Part shown: positions 44,552-53,823 of the stretch, piece by piece | Numbering within the stretch: the stretch's first letter is position 1 | Layout: each line of letters opens with the position of its first letter | NCBI GenBank assembly: GCA_019695055.1 | Contig: JAIBAT010000155.1 | Coordinates: 1 to 64,000, forward strand | Source: Candidatus Sumerlaeaceae bacterium | GTDB lineage: Bacteria; Sumerlaeota; Sumerlaeia; Sumerlaeales; Sumerlaeaceae | Length of the DNA: 64,000 nt | Direction: 5' to 3' | Program-made: the position numbers and the translations under genes | Notes under the pieces: generated by a model | Seen by the model: the letters and a program-made list of their open reading frames with translations, nothing else | Told to the model about the DNA's origin: nothing | Database searches by the model: none

Positions 44552-44573
44552 CGGCCCCATTGCGCGGGGCCGC
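44551..44573 (+). terminator. Hairpin after the VWA gene
   Basis: GCGGCCCC (44551-44558) pairs with GGGGCCGC (44566-44573). The following T tract is weak (GGTTTTCC). It probably ends the lipoate operon transcript. Confidence 0.6.
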
Positions 44574-44647
44574 CGTGCGGTTTTCCATTGCCGGTTGCGA
44601 TTGCTTTCTTCGTAGCTCTTTGACGGATTCCCACAGTGCGAAATGTG

Positions 44648-45532
44648 ATGCCACTGGTTCGTCGTCATGCGCTTGGAAGTGCATTTCTTGCGCCTGCCAT
44701 TGTGCTTTTCGCGCTGTTTAGCTGGTGGCCCATTATCCAGACGTTCGTGATCTCGTTTCAGGATTACAGCCTGGACCCGAAAGTGCCAAGCCGCTGGGTG
44801 GGGCTGGAAAATTTCCGGCAAATTCTGTTCGTGGACGGCGAAATTGCCGCGGCGGCGTGGGGCAATGTGCTCTTGTTTGTGGTGCTGGCGTTGCTGGTGG
44901 GTTACCTGATCCCGGTGGTGCTGGCCATTGCCATCAACGAGATGCGCCATGGTAACGCGCTCTTTCGCATTGCCTACTATATTCCTGTTATCCTGCCGCT
45001 GGTGGTTGTCACGATCATGTGGAAGTATATCTATGCACCGGAGGAGGGCCTGCTGGACAGCGTGTTCCGGATGGTGGGGTTGCCAGCGGTGGGGTGGCTG
45101 ATTAACAAGGGGACAGCGATGCTGGGGCTGGTGATCATGGCGACATGGAAGGGGGCGGGGGGCGCGATGATCATCTATCTGGCAGCGCTGCAGGGGGTGC
45201 CGCCGGAGCTTTACGAAGCGGCGGAACTGGATGGCGCATCCGTCCGGCAGAGAATTCGGCACATTACAATTCCGCAGATTTTGCCGGTCATGTTGGTGCT
45301 GGGGATCTTGCAGATCATCGGGACGTTCCAGATATTTACCGAACCATTCATCATGACACGGGGAGGGCCGGCGAGGGGGACTTACACAGTGCTGATGTTC
45401 GTGTACGACAAGATGCTGCGCGAGTATAACTATGGGCAGGCGGCGGCCATGGGGCTGTTGCTTTTCCTGGTGCTGGTGGCGCTGACCTTGGTCTACAGAT
45501 ATGCCACGCGGCGATTGGGGCAGGAGAACTGA
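44648..45532 (+). CDS. ABC sugar transporter permease (MalF/UgpA type)
   Basis: This protein of about 294 residues has six predicted membrane helices and the permease EAA loop LYEAAELDGASVRQRIRHITIP. The opening LGSAFLAPAIVLFALFSWWPII is typical of the first helix in carbohydrate permeases. ATG 44648 is used; in-frame GTGs at 44636 and 44645 are alternatives. It overlaps its partner by one base (TGATG). The cytoplasmic ATPase is not in this locus, so a shared MsmX-like subunit probably energises it. Confidence 0.92.
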   Translation: MPLVRRHALGSAFLAPAIVLFALFSWWPIIQTFVISFQDYSLDPKVPSRWVGLENFRQILFVDGEIAAAAWGNVLLFVVLALLVGYLIPVVLAIAINEMRHGNALFRIAYYIPVILPLVVVTIMWKYIYAPEEGLLDSVFRMVGLPAVGWLINKGTAMLGLVIMATWKGAGGAMIIYLAALQGVPPELYEAAELDGASVRQRIRHITIPQILPVMLVLGILQIIGTFQIFTEPFIMTRGGPARGTYTVLMFVYDKMLREYNYGQAAAMGLLLFLVLVALTLVYRYATRRLGQEN

Positions 45533-46443
45533 TGGCCGATCGCGCGCGAACTCTGATCTCGGATGTGGATCTGCGAAACACCCGGACGCGTGTCATCTAT
45601 TGGTCGGCGTTCACGGTGCTCGTGGTTGGGGCGCTCACTGCCGTCATTCCGTTGTTTTGGGGGTTCCTCAGCGCACTCAAATCACCGGCTGAGATTTTCA
45701 GCTACCCGCCCACCTTTCTGCCGACGCCAGCGTCGGAACCTTGGAAGTGGAATTGGGAGGTGTACCCGACGGTTTTTGCGGGCACCCAGTTCCTGCGGTA
45801 TTTCTGGAACACGTTCCTGCTGGCGGTTTGTTGCTGGGTGGCATCCATTGTGCCGTCGGCGCTGGCTGGCTACGCGCTTTCGAAGCTGCGTACGCCTTTT
45901 CGGCGCATCCTTACCATGTTGTTCTTCATGACACTTATGGTGCCATTTCAGGCCTATCTGGTGCCGTTGTTCCTGACGGTGAAAAGCCTGCCACTGACGG
46001 GTACGAACCTCGTGCAGCATTTTGCGGGATATCCGGCGATCATTCTGCCAGCCGGGGTGAGTGCGTTCAATATCTTCCTGTTCAAGAGCTTCTTTGATGA
46101 TATCCCGAACTCGCTCATCGAGGCGGCACGGATGGACGGGTCGAGCGAGCTTGGGGTGCTTTGGCGGATAGTGTTGCCATTGTCGTATTCGGTTTTTGCG
46201 GTGGTTTCGATTTTCTCGTTCATGGGGACGTGGAATGATTTTCTCTGGCCATATCTGGTCATCAGCGACAACAATTGGGCGACCATCATGCTGCGGCTTT
46301 ACCAGTTCGATTCGCATGGTGAGGTGGGGAAGAATCAGGTGCTGGCGGCACTGATGATTGCCAGTCTGCCGCCACTGGCGCTGTTCGCCTTGTTCCAAAA
46401 GCGCATCATGCAGGGGATTGCCATGACGGGCGTGAAGTTTTGA
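45532..46443 (+). CDS. ABC sugar transporter permease (MalG/UgpE type)
   Basis: This 303-residue inner-membrane protein has six helices and the EAA loop LIEAARMDGSSELGVLWRIVLPL. The helix pattern (LAGYALSKLRTPFRRIL; FMTLMVPFQAYLVPLFL) matches MalG-type carbohydrate permeases. It forms the channel with the preceding gene. The solute-binding gene starts 80 bases later on the same strand. Confidence 0.93.
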   Translation: MADRARTLISDVDLRNTRTRVIYWSAFTVLVVGALTAVIPLFWGFLSALKSPAEIFSYPPTFLPTPASEPWKWNWEVYPTVFAGTQFLRYFWNTFLLAVCCWVASIVPSALAGYALSKLRTPFRRILTMLFFMTLMVPFQAYLVPLFLTVKSLPLTGTNLVQHFAGYPAIILPAGVSAFNIFLFKSFFDDIPNSLIEAARMDGSSELGVLWRIVLPLSYSVFAVVSIFSFMGTWNDFLWPYLVISDNNWATIMLRLYQFDSHGEVGKNQVLAALMIASLPPLALFALFQKRIMQGIAMTGVKF

Positions 46444-46525
46444 CGCATTTCTGTCGTTGCCAAGCGGGAATGCGCCCGCAACCAATGGGGACGCAAAAGA
46501 CATACGAAGGGGCGGACAATACACA

Positions 46526-47761
46526 ATGAAACATGAGATTTCGATGCGACGAATCTTGATTAGCCTGATTGTGACACTCACCTGCTGTGCGGCGTTTGGT
46601 GCCGACAAGAAGGTCGTAAAGTTTCTCGCGGCGCAGTACTCCACGGCGACGGAGCCGTATTGGAAGGAACTCGAATCGGCCTTTGAAAAGGAAAACCCCG
46701 ACATCGACCTGCAGATTGAGGTGTTTTACTGGAAGGGATTACACGACAAGATCACGACGCTCATCGGGGCGAAGGAACAGCCGGATTTGGCGAACATCGG
46801 GACCTCGTGGTTGCCGGAGTACGTAAAGGCGGGAATTGCCCAAACCATTGATGATCGCCTCACCTCCGGCATGAAGGCGCGGTTTGTGGAGAACCTGCTG
46901 GCGGGCGCAGCCATGGACGGCAAGACATACGGGCTGCCCATTGCGACGTCAGTGCGGGCGCTCTATTACAACAAGGCGCTCTTTGAAGAGGCGAAACTTG
47001 AGGCGCCGAAAAACTGGGACGAATTCAAGGCCGCCGCGAAAAAGTTGACGAAACCGGGCAAGGTGTACGGAACCGCCATGCCGATTCACCAGGACGACCA
47101 AGGCGACCAGTTCACCTATTTTCTGTTTGGCGCGGGGGGGGACTGGTTTGACGCGAAGGGCAATGTTACGCTGAATTCGCCGGAGGCCGTCGAGGCGCTG
47201 CAGTTCATGGTGGACCTCTACAAGGCGCGAGTGACGAACCCGGAGCCGTGGACCAACAACCGCGACGAAACGCAGAAGCTTTTCATCAACGGTCGCGCGG
47301 GCATGATCATGACGGGGAACTTCCTTGTTCCGATTTTGGCGAAGGAGAACGACAAGCTGCAGTATGGCGTGGCCCCTATTCCAGCCAACAAGAAGCCGGG
47401 AACGCTGGCCATCACGGACACGATGGTATTCTTCAATCGCGACAAGCAGGACAAGGACGCGGTGTGGAAGTTTGTGGATTTCATGTATCGCACCGAATGG
47501 CGGCAGAAGTTCCTCGAGGCGGAGGGGATGCTGCCGGAATTGAGTGACCTCGCGAAGAAGCGGGAGAGTGACCCAAAGACGGGTGTGTTCATCAAACTGC
47601 TGCCCACGGCAAAGTTCCAGCCGAACCATGCGGACTTTGTGCCGATCTCCCAGCGGGTGGTGAAAGCCGTGCAACTGGCCCTGCTTGGCGAGGCGACACC
47701 CAAGGAAGCCCTGGACAAGGCCGTTGAGGAAATCAACACGACTATCCTCCACAAAAAGTAG
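46526..47761 (+). CDS. ABC transporter substrate-binding protein (carbohydrate type)
   Basis: This protein of about 411 residues has a signal peptide (MRRILISLIVTLTCCAAFG) starting near Met 46526 or 46544. The mature part is a family 1 extracellular solute-binding protein: KEQPDLANIGTSWLPEY, YGLPIATSVRALYYNKALF, GRAGMIMTGNF. These three genes form an importer for a sugar or oligosaccharide, substrate unknown. It belongs with the amylase and galT as part of carbohydrate use only by inference. Confidence 0.9.
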   Translation: MKHEISMRRILISLIVTLTCCAAFGADKKVVKFLAAQYSTATEPYWKELESAFEKENPDIDLQIEVFYWKGLHDKITTLIGAKEQPDLANIGTSWLPEYVKAGIAQTIDDRLTSGMKARFVENLLAGAAMDGKTYGLPIATSVRALYYNKALFEEAKLEAPKNWDEFKAAAKKLTKPGKVYGTAMPIHQDDQGDQFTYFLFGAGGDWFDAKGNVTLNSPEAVEALQFMVDLYKARVTNPEPWTNNRDETQKLFINGRAGMIMTGNFLVPILAKENDKLQYGVAPIPANKKPGTLAITDTMVFFNRDKQDKDAVWKFVDFMYRTEWRQKFLEAEGMLPELSDLAKKRESDPKTGVFIKLLPTAKFQPNHADFVPISQRVVKAVQLALLGEATPKEALDKAVEEINTTILHKK

Positions 47762-47770
47762 CGCCATGCC

Positions 47771-49621
47771 TTGCTCGCGCTGATTCTCGACATACTTGCC
47801 GCGGCCTGGATCATTGCCGCCGCAAACGGAATTGGCGGCTGGCTGATTCGCAGGCATTCCGAGAGGGAATCTGAAGGATTCCGCATGCATTTCGGACTAT
47901 TCGGGAGGTTCATCGAGCAGGCTGCGGGATTTGCAGTCATTACGTCCGCGATCTTTTTCCTCGGGGTCATCCATCAGTTCAAGCCCCCCGCCGTTTATGC
48001 CCTGCTTGGATTGTCCGTCTTACCCCTTATCGTTCGGCTTCGGTCTGGGGAGATTCACCGATGGATTGCTGCCATGCGTTTGTGGAGGAAGTATGCGTGG
48101 CCTTTGCTGGTTCCCACGCTCTTCATTATTGCTGTGGGTTTCAGCACGGCCCTCTCACCGGAGGTCCGGTATGATTCCATTACCTATCATATCTCGACTG
48201 CCATGCTTTACGTGGTTAATCGTGGCCATGTGGAGATTCCATCCTCCGTTTTGACTTACATCCCACAAAACCAGCAACTGCTCTATGCATTGGGTTTAAT
48301 GCTGGGCAGCGACGTCGTCGCCCGCATCATTCACTGGTGGTTTGGGGTGATGTTGCTCATTGGCACGGCTGGCCTCGCACGGATTTTTTTTGTAAATCCC
48401 TTACTCGCGGCCGGTGGCGCTTTCCTTGTCGCATCGTTCCCGATTTGGCTCTACCTTGCTTCTTCCACCTACATTGATTTCGGACCTGCTGTCTACCTTC
48501 TCGCAGCGGTTGGTCTGATTGATATCTCGGGTTCGGAACGCAGGGCTCCACCCAGGCCTCAACTTTGGCTGATGGCTTGGGCTGGCATATTTGCAGGGAT
48601 GGCGATGGGCTGCAAGTACACGGCGATTGTTGTGGGTTTCGCGCCGCTGCTTGTGATGCTCGCTGCGGGGCGGTTTCGATTTACGCACATCCTCCTGTTT
48701 GCCACAGCAGCGCTTTTGGTGTTTTCACCCTGGCTGATTCGCAATGCGATGTGGACGGGGAACCCGCTCGCACCCAGTTTCATGAAATGGCTCGGCCCTG
48801 CCGGTGTCCCCGAATCCACACTGAACTGGCCAGATATCCAGGCTGGTGAACCCGGGGCCATGTGGCCGCCCCAGAACATTGTTCTCGGCTGGATTCGCAT
48901 GTTTATCCAACTTCCGGATTATGGGAACTACCTGCCATGGATTGCGTTGGTACTTGGACTCGTGGCTACACGCGTGGAACAGGATGGAAGGGGCGGAGGC
49001 TACCCCAAACCAGTCGTACTTCTGCTGATTTTCCTGCTTGTGGGATATTGTCTTGGGGTGCCGCTTGGAGCGGTTAGGCGCGATTCGCGCTATGTCATGG
49101 CTCAAGTTGCGATTCTTGCTGTTCTCATAGTCTTCTGGGGCCAACGCATTTGGATTCGCTGGCAGGACCATGAGCGACCCATGAAGTGGGCCTTTGCGTC
49201 TGTGGTGCTGGCGCTATTCGTTGCCTGGGGAAATACCAGCATCCAGCGCTTCAAGGATCTCGGGGAGAATCTCTTCCCTCCAATTAATCGTGATGCGCGC
49301 CTCGAATATGCGGCAGCGCATCTCAGTGGATATCGACAGAACCTGGCCCTGGGGGAGGTAAACAAGATTATTCCATTTCAGGGCCTGGTTCTCGGTGCGG
49401 GATATCCCGCCCGCGTGAATTACGTGTTGGGTGGCGCGCCGATCACGCCTGATTTTATCGACCAAAATGTTTCCAAACTGAAGCCAGAATCACTCGATGC
49501 GCTCCAGCGGCGCGGGGTGCGGCACCTGTTTGGCAGCATTACTGACGAGCTGAGAAAATCCGGCCGGGTCCATGAGGGGCAGCGAATCGGCGGAATTCAG
49601 GTCTGGAACATAGTCAATTAG
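47771..49621 (+). CDS. Polytopic membrane protein, probable GT-C glycosyltransferase
   Basis: This protein of about 616 residues has at least twelve hydrophobic segments and a soluble C-terminal tail (~500-616). An early extracytoplasmic loop with ALSPEVRYDSITYHI matches the acidic first-loop pattern of GT-C enzymes (ArnT/PMT style), and a Trp-rich PIWLYLASSTYIDFG follows. No exact family assigned. It begins at TTG 47771, only 9 bases after the stop of the solute-binding gene, with no ATG available before a later Met, so it may be translationally coupled. Confidence 0.7.
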   Translation: MLALILDILAAAWIIAAANGIGGWLIRRHSERESEGFRMHFGLFGRFIEQAAGFAVITSAIFFLGVIHQFKPPAVYALLGLSVLPLIVRLRSGEIHRWIAAMRLWRKYAWPLLVPTLFIIAVGFSTALSPEVRYDSITYHISTAMLYVVNRGHVEIPSSVLTYIPQNQQLLYALGLMLGSDVVARIIHWWFGVMLLIGTAGLARIFFVNPLLAAGGAFLVASFPIWLYLASSTYIDFGPAVYLLAAVGLIDISGSERRAPPRPQLWLMAWAGIFAGMAMGCKYTAIVVGFAPLLVMLAAGRFRFTHILLFATAALLVFSPWLIRNAMWTGNPLAPSFMKWLGPAGVPESTLNWPDIQAGEPGAMWPPQNIVLGWIRMFIQLPDYGNYLPWIALVLGLVATRVEQDGRGGGYPKPVVLLLIFLLVGYCLGVPLGAVRRDSRYVMAQVAILAVLIVFWGQRIWIRWQDHERPMKWAFASVVLALFVAWGNTSIQRFKDLGENLFPPINRDARLEYAAAHLSGYRQNLALGEVNKIIPFQGLVLGAGYPARVNYVLGGAPITPDFIDQNVSKLKPESLDALQRRGVRHLFGSITDELRKSGRVHEGQRIGGIQVWNIVN

Positions 49622-49649
49622 CCACAATCCGCATTAATCTGGTGTGTGG

Positions 49650-50579
49650 CTATCGCGACTTTTTTGCGTGGATAAGCATCATGTCAGAGGAAATGGCGCT
49701 GTAACGGGCGCCTGTGTAATCGCCCATCACTTTAACAATGCGAAACCCGAAGCTCCGAATGGCGTCAACCACCTCAGCCTTGGTGTACAGTCGTAAATGG
49801 TATTCGGCGGATTCCTGTGCTTTGCCTGAACGAAAGCGGGTACGGTTGGACACGGTTCGGGTGGCGTAATCGTAGGTGAATTCCTCCTCGATGGCGTAGC
49901 CGGACGTGCTGATGTGACGACGCGGCGCCTCCTCGATGGCCTGGACGAGTGGCTTCAGGTTGGGGATTTCAATGATGAAGTTGCCCCCAGGGCGCAGAAG
50001 GCGCGCGGCTTCGGCGAGGACTTCGAAGTTTGGATCGGCAGCGGCGCTTAGGGATCCGCCAGCGGCAGGCCTGGCGGGCTGGGCATCCTTGAAGACTCCG
50101 TGGTCCTCAGGCACCAGCCCTCTTTCATAAAACACGTGAGGCAGTTTCCAGACTTGTCGCGAATGCGAATCGTTCCCTGCATGGGATTCGGTGGAAAAGT
50201 AACCAAAACTATTGAAAAGTAAGAGGACTGCATCAAAAGACGCCGCGCGGAAGGGTCCCTGGCGCATATCGGCGCAGACCACAGAAAGGTTCTTTGCACT
50301 GCGCGCTGGCAACCCGCGCACTGCTTCCCGCAAATAGGAGGCATTGATATCCGACGCAAAAACGCGATTCTTGCGGGCAAGGTTGCGGGCGTGACGCCCG
50401 AATCCCGCAGCCAGATCGAGCACGAGGGAATGGTCGAGTTGCAGGAGTTGTGAAATGAATTTCGCCTCGGCGGCCGAGCGTTTGGCTGGTATCAGGTGTT
50501 TGCGATAGAGTTCACCATACAGGCGCCCGAAGTACCGCTGGGTCCAATGCCGCGGAGATATCTTGGTAGCTGCGGCCAA
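49650..50579 (-). CDS. SAM-dependent methyltransferase with in-frame insertion
   Basis: This 309-residue class I methyltransferase has motif I VLDLAAGFGRHAR (~53-65), acidic RVFASDIN, motif post-I SFDAVLLLFNSFGYFST (~114-130), and motif III LLRPGGNFIIEIPN (~194-207). Between Thr130 and Asn184, where relatives have a short loop, lie about 52 residues of low-relatedness sequence (His, Trp and Pro containing, ending ARPAAGGSLSAAADP). The rest of the fold is complete on both sides. The gene may therefore be active with a surface extension. Substrate unknown. It ends convergent with the GT-C gene, 28 bases away. Confidence 0.85.
   Translation of the reverse strand: MAAATKISPRHWTQRYFGRLYGELYRKHLIPAKRSAAEAKFISQLLQLDHSLVLDLAAGFGRHARNLARKNRVFASDINASYLREAVRGLPARSAKNLSVVCADMRQGPFRAASFDAVLLLFNSFGYFSTESHAGNDSHSRQVWKLPHVFYERGLVPEDHGVFKDAQPARPAAGGSLSAAADPNFEVLAEAARLLRPGGNFIIEIPNLKPLVQAIEEAPRRHISTSGYAIEEEFTYDYATRTVSNRTRFRSGKAQESAEYHLRLYTKAEVVDAIRSFGFRIVKVMGDYTGARYSAISSDMMLIHAKKSR
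50034..50189 (-). repeat. Probable palindromic repeat element inserted in frame in the methyltransferase gene
   Basis: About 156 bases interrupt the methyltransferase fold without breaking the frame. It contains CCGCCAG/CTGGCGG (50056-50062 with 50071-50077) and a hairpin-like CAAGTCTGGAAAC segment near 50147-50160. The encoded peptide does not resemble the flanking fold. Extent is judged from the protein pattern, with an error of several codons at each end. Confidence 0.5.
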
Positions 50580-50585
50580 AATGCC

Positions 50586-51134
50586 CTAAAGCGGTTTCGC
50601 GTCGACGGACGTGGCGGCATTGTGCGACGTGGACCGCTTGGCCGTCTCCTGCCGCTCGATCAGGGATTCCTCTGGCTTAAATTTCCGCGAATTCAGGATG
50701 ATGACATTGGGATTATCCGCCATGTCATCCTCGTTGTAGTCGAGCTTCTGGGTTTTCACGGATTCGACCAAGCCCTTGGTCACGAGCTTCACATTCCCGA
50801 TGCCCGTGGGGGCATTGGCGCCCGAGCCGCCAGGCCTGCGTGAGCCCAGCGTGCCCGTTGTCCCGCCAGACTTCGAAACGATCTTCTGGCTCGGATTAGG
50901 GGTACGGGCTCCCGGTTTCCCTGCAGGCGCAGCGGCTCCCGGTGCCGGCGTGGGCGTGGGGGTTCCCGTCTTCTTTGGGGCAGGCGTAGCCCTCAGGGAA
51001 CTTCGCCCCGCGATGGAGCTCATTTTTACGCCGGATTGGTAATTCTGGTTGGCGCCCGAGCTGTTATCCTGGCCTGCGGCGACACCCGCGACCATAATCA
51101 CCGCGGAGATGAAGGCAAAACGAACATTTTCCAT
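50586..51134 (-). CDS. Secreted Pro/Ala-rich hypothetical protein
   Basis: This 182-residue protein has a signal peptide (~1-21, ending GVAAGQ), a low-complexity Pro/Thr/Ala/Gly region (~45-110), and a more ordered C-terminal region (~110-182). No family recognised. It lies directly upstream of the methyltransferase (6-base gap), so the two are probably cotranscribed. Confidence 0.65.
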   Translation of the reverse strand: MENVRFAFISAVIMVAGVAAGQDNSSGANQNYQSGVKMSSIAGRSSLRATPAPKKTGTPTPTPAPGAAAPAGKPGARTPNPSQKIVSKSGGTTGTLGSRRPGGSGANAPTGIGNVKLVTKGLVESVKTQKLDYNEDDMADNPNVIILNSRKFKPEESLIERQETAKRSTSHNAATSVDAKPL

Positions 51135-51257
51135 GTTTTCCTATACCCTTGCGTTGGCTACTGGTTCACCCCTTGAGAGCAAAAATCAGACCCGGCCAAA
51201 CCGGGAAATCACGGGGCTGTAGCCACCACCATCCCAGGCAGGCGGGGACACAAGCCC

Positions 51258-51827
51258 TTGGCAAAGACGGACGGCAGCGATAACCAGCTGTATGGCAACC
51301 TGACAAGTGTGATGTATAGTCAGGCGGACCTGGCGAAGCGGACCCATGAGTTGGGCGAGGAAATTTCGCGCGATTACAAGGGGCGCCCCCTTGTGTTGAT
51401 TAACATCCTGAAGGGCGGCATTGTTTTTCTGGCCGACCTGATGCGGACCATCACCATTCCCCACGCCTTTGATGTCGTGGGTGCTTCCAGCTATCGTGGT
51501 GGTACGTCCACAAGTGGCAAAGTGACCATCACGAAGGATGCGGACCTCGACCTTCGCGGCAAGGACTTGCTGCTCGTGGAAGACATTCTCGACACGGGCG
51601 TGACATTGAACGTCGTGTGCGAACTCCTGCTCATCCAGCAACCCGCAAGCCTCGAAATTTGCTGCCTGCTCAACAAGAAGCGGGAGCGTAAACTGAAAGT
51701 CCCGCTGAAGTACGTCGGCTTCGAGATTCCCGACGAGTTTGTGGTGGGATATGGTCTGGACTACAAGGAACAGTACCGGAACCTGCCGTGCATAGGAATC
51801 CTGAAACCCGAGGTTTACAGTGCCTGA
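51258..51827 (+). CDS. hpt: Hypoxanthine phosphoribosyltransferase
   Basis: This purine-salvage enzyme converts hypoxanthine or guanine plus PRPP to the nucleotide. At about 189 residues it has family length. It shows the PRPP-binding motif LLLVEDILDTGVTLN, the flexible-loop region SSYRGGTSTSG, and VVGYGLDYKEQYRNLP. The TTG at 51258 gives a normal N-terminus; ATG 51312 would shorten it by 18 residues. Its end overlaps the lipoprotein gene by 8 bases. Confidence 0.93.
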   Translation: MAKTDGSDNQLYGNLTSVMYSQADLAKRTHELGEEISRDYKGRPLVLINILKGGIVFLADLMRTITIPHAFDVVGASSYRGGTSTSGKVTITKDADLDLRGKDLLLVEDILDTGVTLNVVCELLLIQQPASLEICCLLNKKRERKLKVPLKYVGFEIPDEFVVGYGLDYKEQYRNLPCIGILKPEVYSA

Positions 51828-52686
51828 TCGCCGCCCCGCCCACACAGTATTGAAGTATGTTGGAATGGCCATCCTGCTGTTTTGTGGATTGTCGGTCCTT
51901 TCGGGCTGCAACCGCCGCCTTGGCAAATTGAAGGAACCGCCTCGACAGTTTGTGTCGCCTTTGCCGCCGACAAATGAGGCGGGATTGGACAGTGCGGCCA
52001 TCAAGGACCGCCTGAAGCAGCGTCAGACCCGCATAAAGACCATCCGTGCGAACCTGGATGTTATCCTCGGCGGCATTAACGGCGCGCGCCAGCGTTTGGA
52101 CGTTAGCATGTTCTCCCAGTTTCCAGGGAACCTGAGGGTTCGCGGATCGCAGGAGGCGGGCACAATATTTGACGTGCTGGTACAGGGTCAGAATGCCCAA
52201 CTTGTCATTTTCCCGGAACGAAAGTATTATCGTGGCAGCGTGGCGGAGATGCGGGCCAATCCGGACCTCCTGGCCGGTGTGGACGCCAACAAGCTGCAGG
52301 ATTTGTTTGTGGTGGAGCGCACGCTGCTAGACCGGCTTACACGGTACCCTGCGGCGGCGCCAGCGGAGACCGAGGATCACTACATCCTGCGATATGGCTA
52401 CTCGGACGGGACGGGGGAGCAGTTCAGCCTCCGCAAGGCGGACCTGCTTGTGGATCGCTATGAGCAGTTGCAGGGTGGGCAAGTGGCTTCGGCAATCAAC
52501 TACTGGGCCTATACCATCTTTTCCGGCGGCAGTGTGTTGCCGAGTAATTTTGTGGTCGAATTGACGCGTGGTGGCGGACAGTTCGGTGCCACGGTGCGGG
52601 ATATCGACGTCAATATCAACCCGACTCCTCAGACGTTCCAGATTTCGGTGCCCGAGGGCTTCGAGCGCATGTCAATGGGGCGCTAA
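51820..52686 (+). CDS. Lipoprotein with LolA/DUF4292-like domain
   Basis: This 288-residue protein begins at GTG 51820. A lipoprotein signal ends GLSVLSGC (Cys ~30). The mature part has an amphipathic helix (AIKDRLKQRQTRIKTIRANLDV) and a strand-rich region, compatible with the LolA/LolB fold or DUF4292. It is wedged between hpt and obgE, with overlap and a zero-base gap, so it is cotranscribed with them. Confidence 0.7.
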   Translation: MPDRRPAHTVLKYVGMAILLFCGLSVLSGCNRRLGKLKEPPRQFVSPLPPTNEAGLDSAAIKDRLKQRQTRIKTIRANLDVILGGINGARQRLDVSMFSQFPGNLRVRGSQEAGTIFDVLVQGQNAQLVIFPERKYYRGSVAEMRANPDLLAGVDANKLQDLFVVERTLLDRLTRYPAAAPAETEDHYILRYGYSDGTGEQFSLRKADLLVDRYEQLQGGQVASAINYWAYTIFSGGSVLPSNFVVELTRGGGQFGATVRDIDVNINPTPQTFQISVPEGFERMSMGR

Positions 52687-53745
52687 GTGTTCGTCGATTA
52701 TGCCAAAGTCTCGGTGAAGGCAGGCGATGGCGGCGATGGCTGCATCAGCTTCCTGCGTGAGAAATATATTCCCCATGGTGGCCCCAACGGCGGCGACGGC
52801 GGGCGCGGGGGAAGCATTATTTTCGTGGCTGACGAACTGCTCGCCACACTACTCGACCTGAAGCACCGTGCCCATTACACCACCAAGCGGGGTCAGCACG
52901 GCGGCGGGAAGAACTGCTCGGGCAAAGACGCAGAAGACCTGTATGTAAAGGTCCCGCTGGGGACCACCATCTCGACTGAAGACGGGGAACTCATAGCGGA
53001 TCTTACCGTTCCGGGCCAGGAAGTTGTAGTGGCCAAGGGGGGACGTGGTGGCCGTGGCAATCAACATTTCGCATCAGCGACCAACAAGGCGCCGAGGAAG
53101 TTTGAGTACGGAGAAGAGGGGGAGCAGCGCACGCTGATCCTGGAACTCAAAGTAATCGCGGAGGTTGGATTGGTGGGCCTGCCAAACGCAGGGAAGTCGA
53201 CATTGCTATCAAAGCTGACTGCTGCCACTCCGAAAATCGCCTCTTATCCATTCACGACCATTCACCCCAACCTTGGCGTGCTGGAATTTGCCGATGGCAC
53301 GCGATGCACAATTGCCGATATTCCCGGATTGATTGAAGGCGCCCACACCGGCGCCGGACTTGGTGATCGATTCCTGCGTCACATTGAGCGCACCAAATTG
53401 CTGGTGCACCTCGTGGCCCCGGCCGAAACGGAGCCGAATGCCGACGTCGAAACCATGAAGTATGCCTTCGACCTGGTTAACAACGAGCTGGCCAGCTACA
53501 GCGCAGATCTTGCCGGGAAGGCCCAGATAGTTTGCCTAACCAAGACGGATATGCTGACGGAGGAGGAAGCCGAGGAGGTCGTGACCGAGTTTCGCAAGTC
53601 GGGCATCGAGATGACTCCAATTTGCTCCCACACTGAGGCCGGATTTGACTGGTTGAGGGCCCGAATCCAGGAGGAATTGGCCCAATTGGTGGAGCCGGAG
53701 CCTCCCGAAGCCCCCGAACCGGAATTGCCCGGCGCACCGTACTGA
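52687..53745 (+). CDS. obgE: Obg/CgtA GTPase
   Basis: This 352-residue ribosome-assembly and stress GTPase starts at GTG 52687 directly after the upstream stop. The glycine-rich Obg domain (1-158: GDGGDGCISFLREKYIP, GGPNGGDGGRGG, GRGGRGN) precedes the G domain with P-loop GLPNAGKSTLLS (~163-174), DIPGLIEG (G3), and TKTD (G4). The C-terminal part is short and acidic. It ties to 50S assembly and to growth control. Confidence 0.96.
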   Translation: MFVDYAKVSVKAGDGGDGCISFLREKYIPHGGPNGGDGGRGGSIIFVADELLATLLDLKHRAHYTTKRGQHGGGKNCSGKDAEDLYVKVPLGTTISTEDGELIADLTVPGQEVVVAKGGRGGRGNQHFASATNKAPRKFEYGEEGEQRTLILELKVIAEVGLVGLPNAGKSTLLSKLTAATPKIASYPFTTIHPNLGVLEFADGTRCTIADIPGLIEGAHTGAGLGDRFLRHIERTKLLVHLVAPAETEPNADVETMKYAFDLVNNELASYSADLAGKAQIVCLTKTDMLTEEEAEEVVTEFRKSGIEMTPICSHTEAGFDWLRARIQEELAQLVEPEPPEAPEPELPGAPY

Positions 53746-53773
53746 CGGCTTGGGGCGGAAATGAACATCCGCT

Positions 53774-53790
53774 CCGAAAATCGGTTTTTC
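53774..53790 (+). terminator. Weak terminator after obgE
   Basis: CCGA (53774-53777) pairs with TCGG (53781-53784) and five T follow. The stem is only 4 bp, so termination would be partial. Confidence 0.35.
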
Positions 53791-53823
53791 TAAAGCGCCG
53801 CGCCGATGGTGCGCTTGATTTCC

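Noticed and set aside
42905..45262. A 785-codon open frame on the minus strand
   Set aside because: It runs antisense through lipA, the VWA gene and a permease gene, all with clear family motifs. Its translation is low-complexity His/Arg/Gln-rich, as expected of a shadow frame.
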